Source of the DNA: Bacteroidetes bacterium GWA2_40_15
Lineage (GTDB): Bacteria > Bacteroidota > Bacteroidia > Bacteroidales > VadinHA17
Assembly (NCBI GenBank): GCA_001768195.1
Contig: MENI01000088.1
Location: 43,846 to 107,845 of the forward strand
Length of the DNA: 64,000 nt
Reading direction: 5' to 3'
Positions 61,457 through 64,000 of the stretch are shown piece after piece (position 1 is the stretch's first letter; the number at the start of each line of letters is the position of its first letter). Under the pieces are notes generated by a model. The model made no database searches, was not told where the DNA came from, and saw nothing but the letters and a program-made list of their open reading frames with translations. The position numbers and the translations under genes are program-made.

Positions 61457-64000
61457 TTATTTCAGATGTTTCTTTATGTTATAGAGTTTATTTAATGCCT
61501 CAACAGGTGTAAGGTTATCGATATCAATGCCCAGTATTTCATCGCGTATCTGCTTCAAAACGGGGTCGTCAAGCTGGAAAATACTGAGCTGCAGCCCCTC
61601 CCTGTGATCTGCCAGACCCGCTATAGGCTTGGCCAGCTCCTTCTTTTCATGGCTCTGTTCTAGTTCTCTGAGTATCTCATCAGCACGGTTTACAACACTT
61701 TTTGGCATACCTGCCATTTTAGCAACATGGATGCCGAAGCTGTGTTCGCTTCCCCCTCTTTTCAGTTTGCGGAGAAAGATAACCTTATTATTGAGCTCTT
61801 TGATTGAAACATTAAAGTTCTTTACTCTTGAAAAGGAGTTCTCCATTTCATTAAGCTCATGATAATGAGTGGCAAACAATGTTTTGGCTTTCATCCTGTT
61901 TTCATGGAGGTATTCCACCATGGCCCATGCTATGGAAATTCCGTCATAGGTACTGGTCCCCCTGCCGATCTCATCGAGCAGAATAAGGCTGCGGTCAGAG
62001 AGGTTATTCAGGATACTTGCAGTTTCGTTCATCTCAACCATGAAGGTTGATTCACCGAGGCTTATATTGTCGGAGGCCCCTACCCTCGTGAAAATCTTAT
62101 CCACCATTCCTATCTTCGCCTCTTTAGCCGGGACAAAACATCCTGTCTGAGCCATCAGAACGATAAGTGCTGTCTGCCTGAGAAGTGCTGACTTACCTGA
62201 CATATTCGGGCCTGTAAGTATGATTATCTGCTGATCATCTGTATCGAGAAACACATCATTGGGCACATATGATTCCCCGGCCGGAAGTTGTTTCTCTATT
62301 ACAGGATGACGGCCATCTGTAATTTCAAGCCTCAGGGTCTCATCAAGAAACGGCCGTACATAGTTGTTTTCGGAGGAGACGGATGCAAATGACTGAAGAC
62401 AATCGAGCCTGGCAATAACAGATGAGTTAAGCTGAACAGGAGGAATATATTCAACCAGGGAAAGGACCAGATCGTTGTAAAGCCTGGTTTCAAGTGCAAT
62501 AATCTTCTCCTCAGCCCCGAGTATCTTGCTTTCATACTCCTTAAGCTCTTCAGTTATATACCGTTCGGCGCTGACAAGCGTTTGTTTCCTTATCCATTCA
62601 GGAGGAACCTTGTCCTTATGTGTATTTCTTACTTCAATATAATACCCAAATACATTATTGAAGCTGATCTTAAGCGATGTTATGCCTGTTCGCTCAATCT
62701 CCCTCTTCTGAAGATCTTCAAGATAATCTTTCCCCCGGTAAAGTATGGTTCGCAATTCATCCAGTTCTTCAGAAACACCTTCAGCAATAACCTTTCCTCT
62801 GTTAACCATTACAGGAGGATCAGAATTGAGTTCCTTATCAATTTTGTCAGCAATTAATTTGCATGGATTCAGTTGTTCTGTAAGCATGATCAGGGGCAGA
62901 CAGCCGCTGGAAAGGCATTTTTCTTTAAGAGGTTCAATTGCTTTCAGAGCTCTTTTAAGCTGTACAACTTCCCTGGGATTAATCCTGCTCACAGCTACCT
63001 TTGAAATCAGTCTTTCAAGATCGCCGATATGTTTTATGTAATCCGATATTTCATCGGTAAAATCCTTATTATCAAAAAGATATTGAACTATATCGAGTCG
63101 CTCATTAACCGGTTGAAGATCTTTGAGAGGAAGTGATATCCAGCGTTTAAGAAGCCTCCCTCCCATAGGTGAAATCGTTTTGTCGAGCACGTCAATCAGC
63201 GTTTTTGCGCCTTCGTACAGAGAATTGAAAAGCTCAAGGTTCCGGATAGTGAATTTATCGAGCCACACATACCTGTTCTCCTCAATCCTCGACAGGCTTG
63301 TAATATGTCCCAGCTGCTCATGCTGTGTAATATCAAGATAATAAAGAATTGCTCCCGCTGCAATGATCCCGTAATTGAGACTATGAACGCCAAAACCTTT
63401 CAATGAGCTGGTTTCAAACTGCTTCAGAAGCCTGTCATTTGCAGCCTCCTGCGTAAAAATCCAGTCATCGAGTTTAAAAGTATAGTATTTGGTCCCGAAA
63501 TATTCAAGAAAGAGATCTTTCCGGCTTTTTTCAAACAATACCTCTTTGGGCTGGAAGTTGCTGAGCATCTGATCTATATATTCAATAGTACCTTCCGAAG
63601 TAAGGAATTCTCCGGTGGAAATATCGAGGAATGCCACGCCTGCAATTTTTTTGTCGATATGCACAGCTGCAAGGAAATTATTCTCCTTATGATTGAGTAC
63701 ATTCTCATTGAGTGATACACCGGGAGTGACAAGCTCAATTATACCTCTTTTTACAATCTTTTTTGTCAGCTTTGGATCTTCAAGCTGCTCGCATATAGCT
63801 ACTCTCTGTCCCGCCCTTACAAGACGCGGAAGATAAGTGTCAAGTGCGTGATAGGGAAAACCTGCAAGCTCAACAAACCGGGCAGAACCGTTCGCCCTGC
63901 GTGTAAGTGTTATGCCTAATATTTCAGAGGCTTTTATTGCATCCTCACCGAATGTCTCGTAAAAGTCGCCTACTCTGAAAAGAAGTATCGCATCAGGATG
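61457..64000 (-). CDS. mutS: DNA mismatch repair protein MutS (5' end outside window)
   Basis: 847 residues are visible; the frame runs off the window at 64000, so about 20-25 N-terminal residues are missing. The mismatch-recognition motif is at the very start ([16 protein letters not shown]), followed by domain I ([22 protein letters not shown]), the connector, lever and clamp domains, and the ATPase with Walker [24 protein letters not shown] (signature and Walker B) and THYHEL. The ATG at 63664 is internal and not the start. MutS binds mismatches and recruits MutL. The stop is 37 bases before the GH2 start, so read-through into the sugar operon is possible. Confidence 0.98.
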   Translation of the reverse strand, partial: HPDAILLFRVGDFYETFGEDAIKASEILGITLTRRANGSARFVELAGFPYHALDTYLPRLVRAGQRVAICEQLEDPKLTKKIVKRGIIELVTPGVSLNENVLNHKENNFLAAVHIDKKIAGVAFLDISTGEFLTSEGTIEYIDQMLSNFQPKEVLFEKSRKDLFLEYFGTKYYTFKLDDWIFTQEAANDRLLKQFETSSLKGFGVHSLNYGIIAAGAILYYLDITQHEQLGHITSLSRIEENRYVWLDKFTIRNLELFNSLYEGAKTLIDVLDKTISPMGGRLLKRWISLPLKDLQPVNERLDIVQYLFDNKDFTDEISDYIKHIGDLERLISKVAVSRINPREVVQLKRALKAIEPLKEKCLSSGCLPLIMLTEQLNPCKLIADKIDKELNSDPPVMVNRGKVIAEGVSEELDELRTILYRGKDYLEDLQKREIERTGITSLKISFNNVFGYYIEVRNTHKDKVPPEWIRKQTLVSAERYITEELKEYESKILGAEEKIIALETRLYNDLVLSLVEYIPPVQLNSSVIARLDCLQSFASVSSENNYVRPFLDETLRLEITDGRHPVIEKQLPAGESYVPNDVFLDTDDQQIIILTGPNMSGKSALLRQTALIVLMAQTGCFVPAKEAKIGMVDKIFTRVGASDNISLGESTFMVEMNETASILNNLSDRSLILLDEIGRGTSTYDGISIAWAMVEYLHENRMKAKTLFATHYHELNEMENSFSRVKNFNVSIKELNNKVIFLRKLKRGGSEHSFGIHVAKMAGMPKSVVNRADEILRELEQSHEKKELAKPIAGLADHREGLQLSIFQLDDPVLKQIRDEILGIDIDNLTPVEALNKLYNIKKHLK

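Noticed and set aside
1-64000. CRISPR arrays, tRNA/rRNA genes, integrases or prophage
   Set aside because: No regularly spaced direct repeats, cloverleaf-like genes, rRNA sequence or phage structural or integrase proteins were seen.

Overview
The window is a gene-dense, AT-leaning stretch of a Bacteroidota chromosome. The evidence is a SusC/SusD pair, a TonB receptor with a DUF4249 lipoprotein, many secreted or lipoprotein glycoside hydrolases, UnbV/VCBS proteins, Tat-leader Gfo/Idh/MocA enzymes, a general lack of Shine-Dalgarno sites and several TAnnTTTG promoter elements. The gene content suits a free-living or gut/sediment polysaccharide degrader of the Bacteroidales/Marinilabiliales type; the order-level guess is weak. 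No rRNA, tRNA, CRISPR array, prophage or intact IS element was seen.

Layout. 0.2-7.8 kb (minus): a five-gene envelope operon with a full TonB receptor, a DUF4249 lipoprotein, a secreted unknown and two proteins that carry a TonB plug but no barrel. 8.0-11.4 kb (plus): a GH16 beta-glucanase lipoprotein, a membrane-anchored GH3 and a small lipoprotein. 11.4-19.7 kb (minus): a large UnbV/VCBS lipoprotein and a SusC-SusD pair; with GH16/GH3 this may be a beta-1,3-glucan utilisation locus. 20-27.6 kb: a PQQ-type beta-propeller protein, a C-terminally truncated lipid A-type acyltransferase, a lipocalin-like lipoprotein, an AsmA protein and a GHL6-type glycosidase. 27.7-27.9 kb: a composite palindromic repeat. 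28.2-32.4 kb (plus): an SDR protein, then a hemerythrin-like protein translationally coupled to a LuxR regulator with a degenerate receiver, a porin and a probably flavinylated exported protein. 32.4-33.9 kb: two cold-shock-domain genes, a small ORF and a zinc-ribbon gene. 33.9-41.6 kb: an ankyrin protein, a CDF transporter without its C-terminal domain, an exported cupin/enolase-superfamily pair, a shortened tricorn-type S41 protease and an MscS channel. 41.6-44.2 kb (minus): a GH18 chitinase and a polysaccharide deacetylase. 44.3-50.6 kb (plus): a zinc-ribbon protein, two Gfo/Idh/MocA paralogues, a DUF2271-like membrane protein, an exported nitrilase and an exported alpha/beta hydrolase. 50.7-61.4 kb (minus): a six-gene sugar operon (GH2, GH42, GH3, ROK kinase, MFS transporter, SIS isomerase). 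61.5-64 kb: mutS, running off the window.

How it fits together. Much of the window serves extracellular glycan breakdown: glycosidases cut beta-linked glycans at the surface and in the periplasm, SusCD and TonB receptors import oligomers, and the MFS, ROK and SIS genes take up and process sugars in the cytoplasm. Most interesting are the hemerythrin/pseudo-receiver/porin/flavoprotein cassette, the operon with two barrel-less plug proteins, the hybrid-propeller tricorn protease, a GH3 and a ROK protein that lack conserved active-site residues, and the dispersed palindromic repeats. All calls are by eye from sequence; no database search was run.
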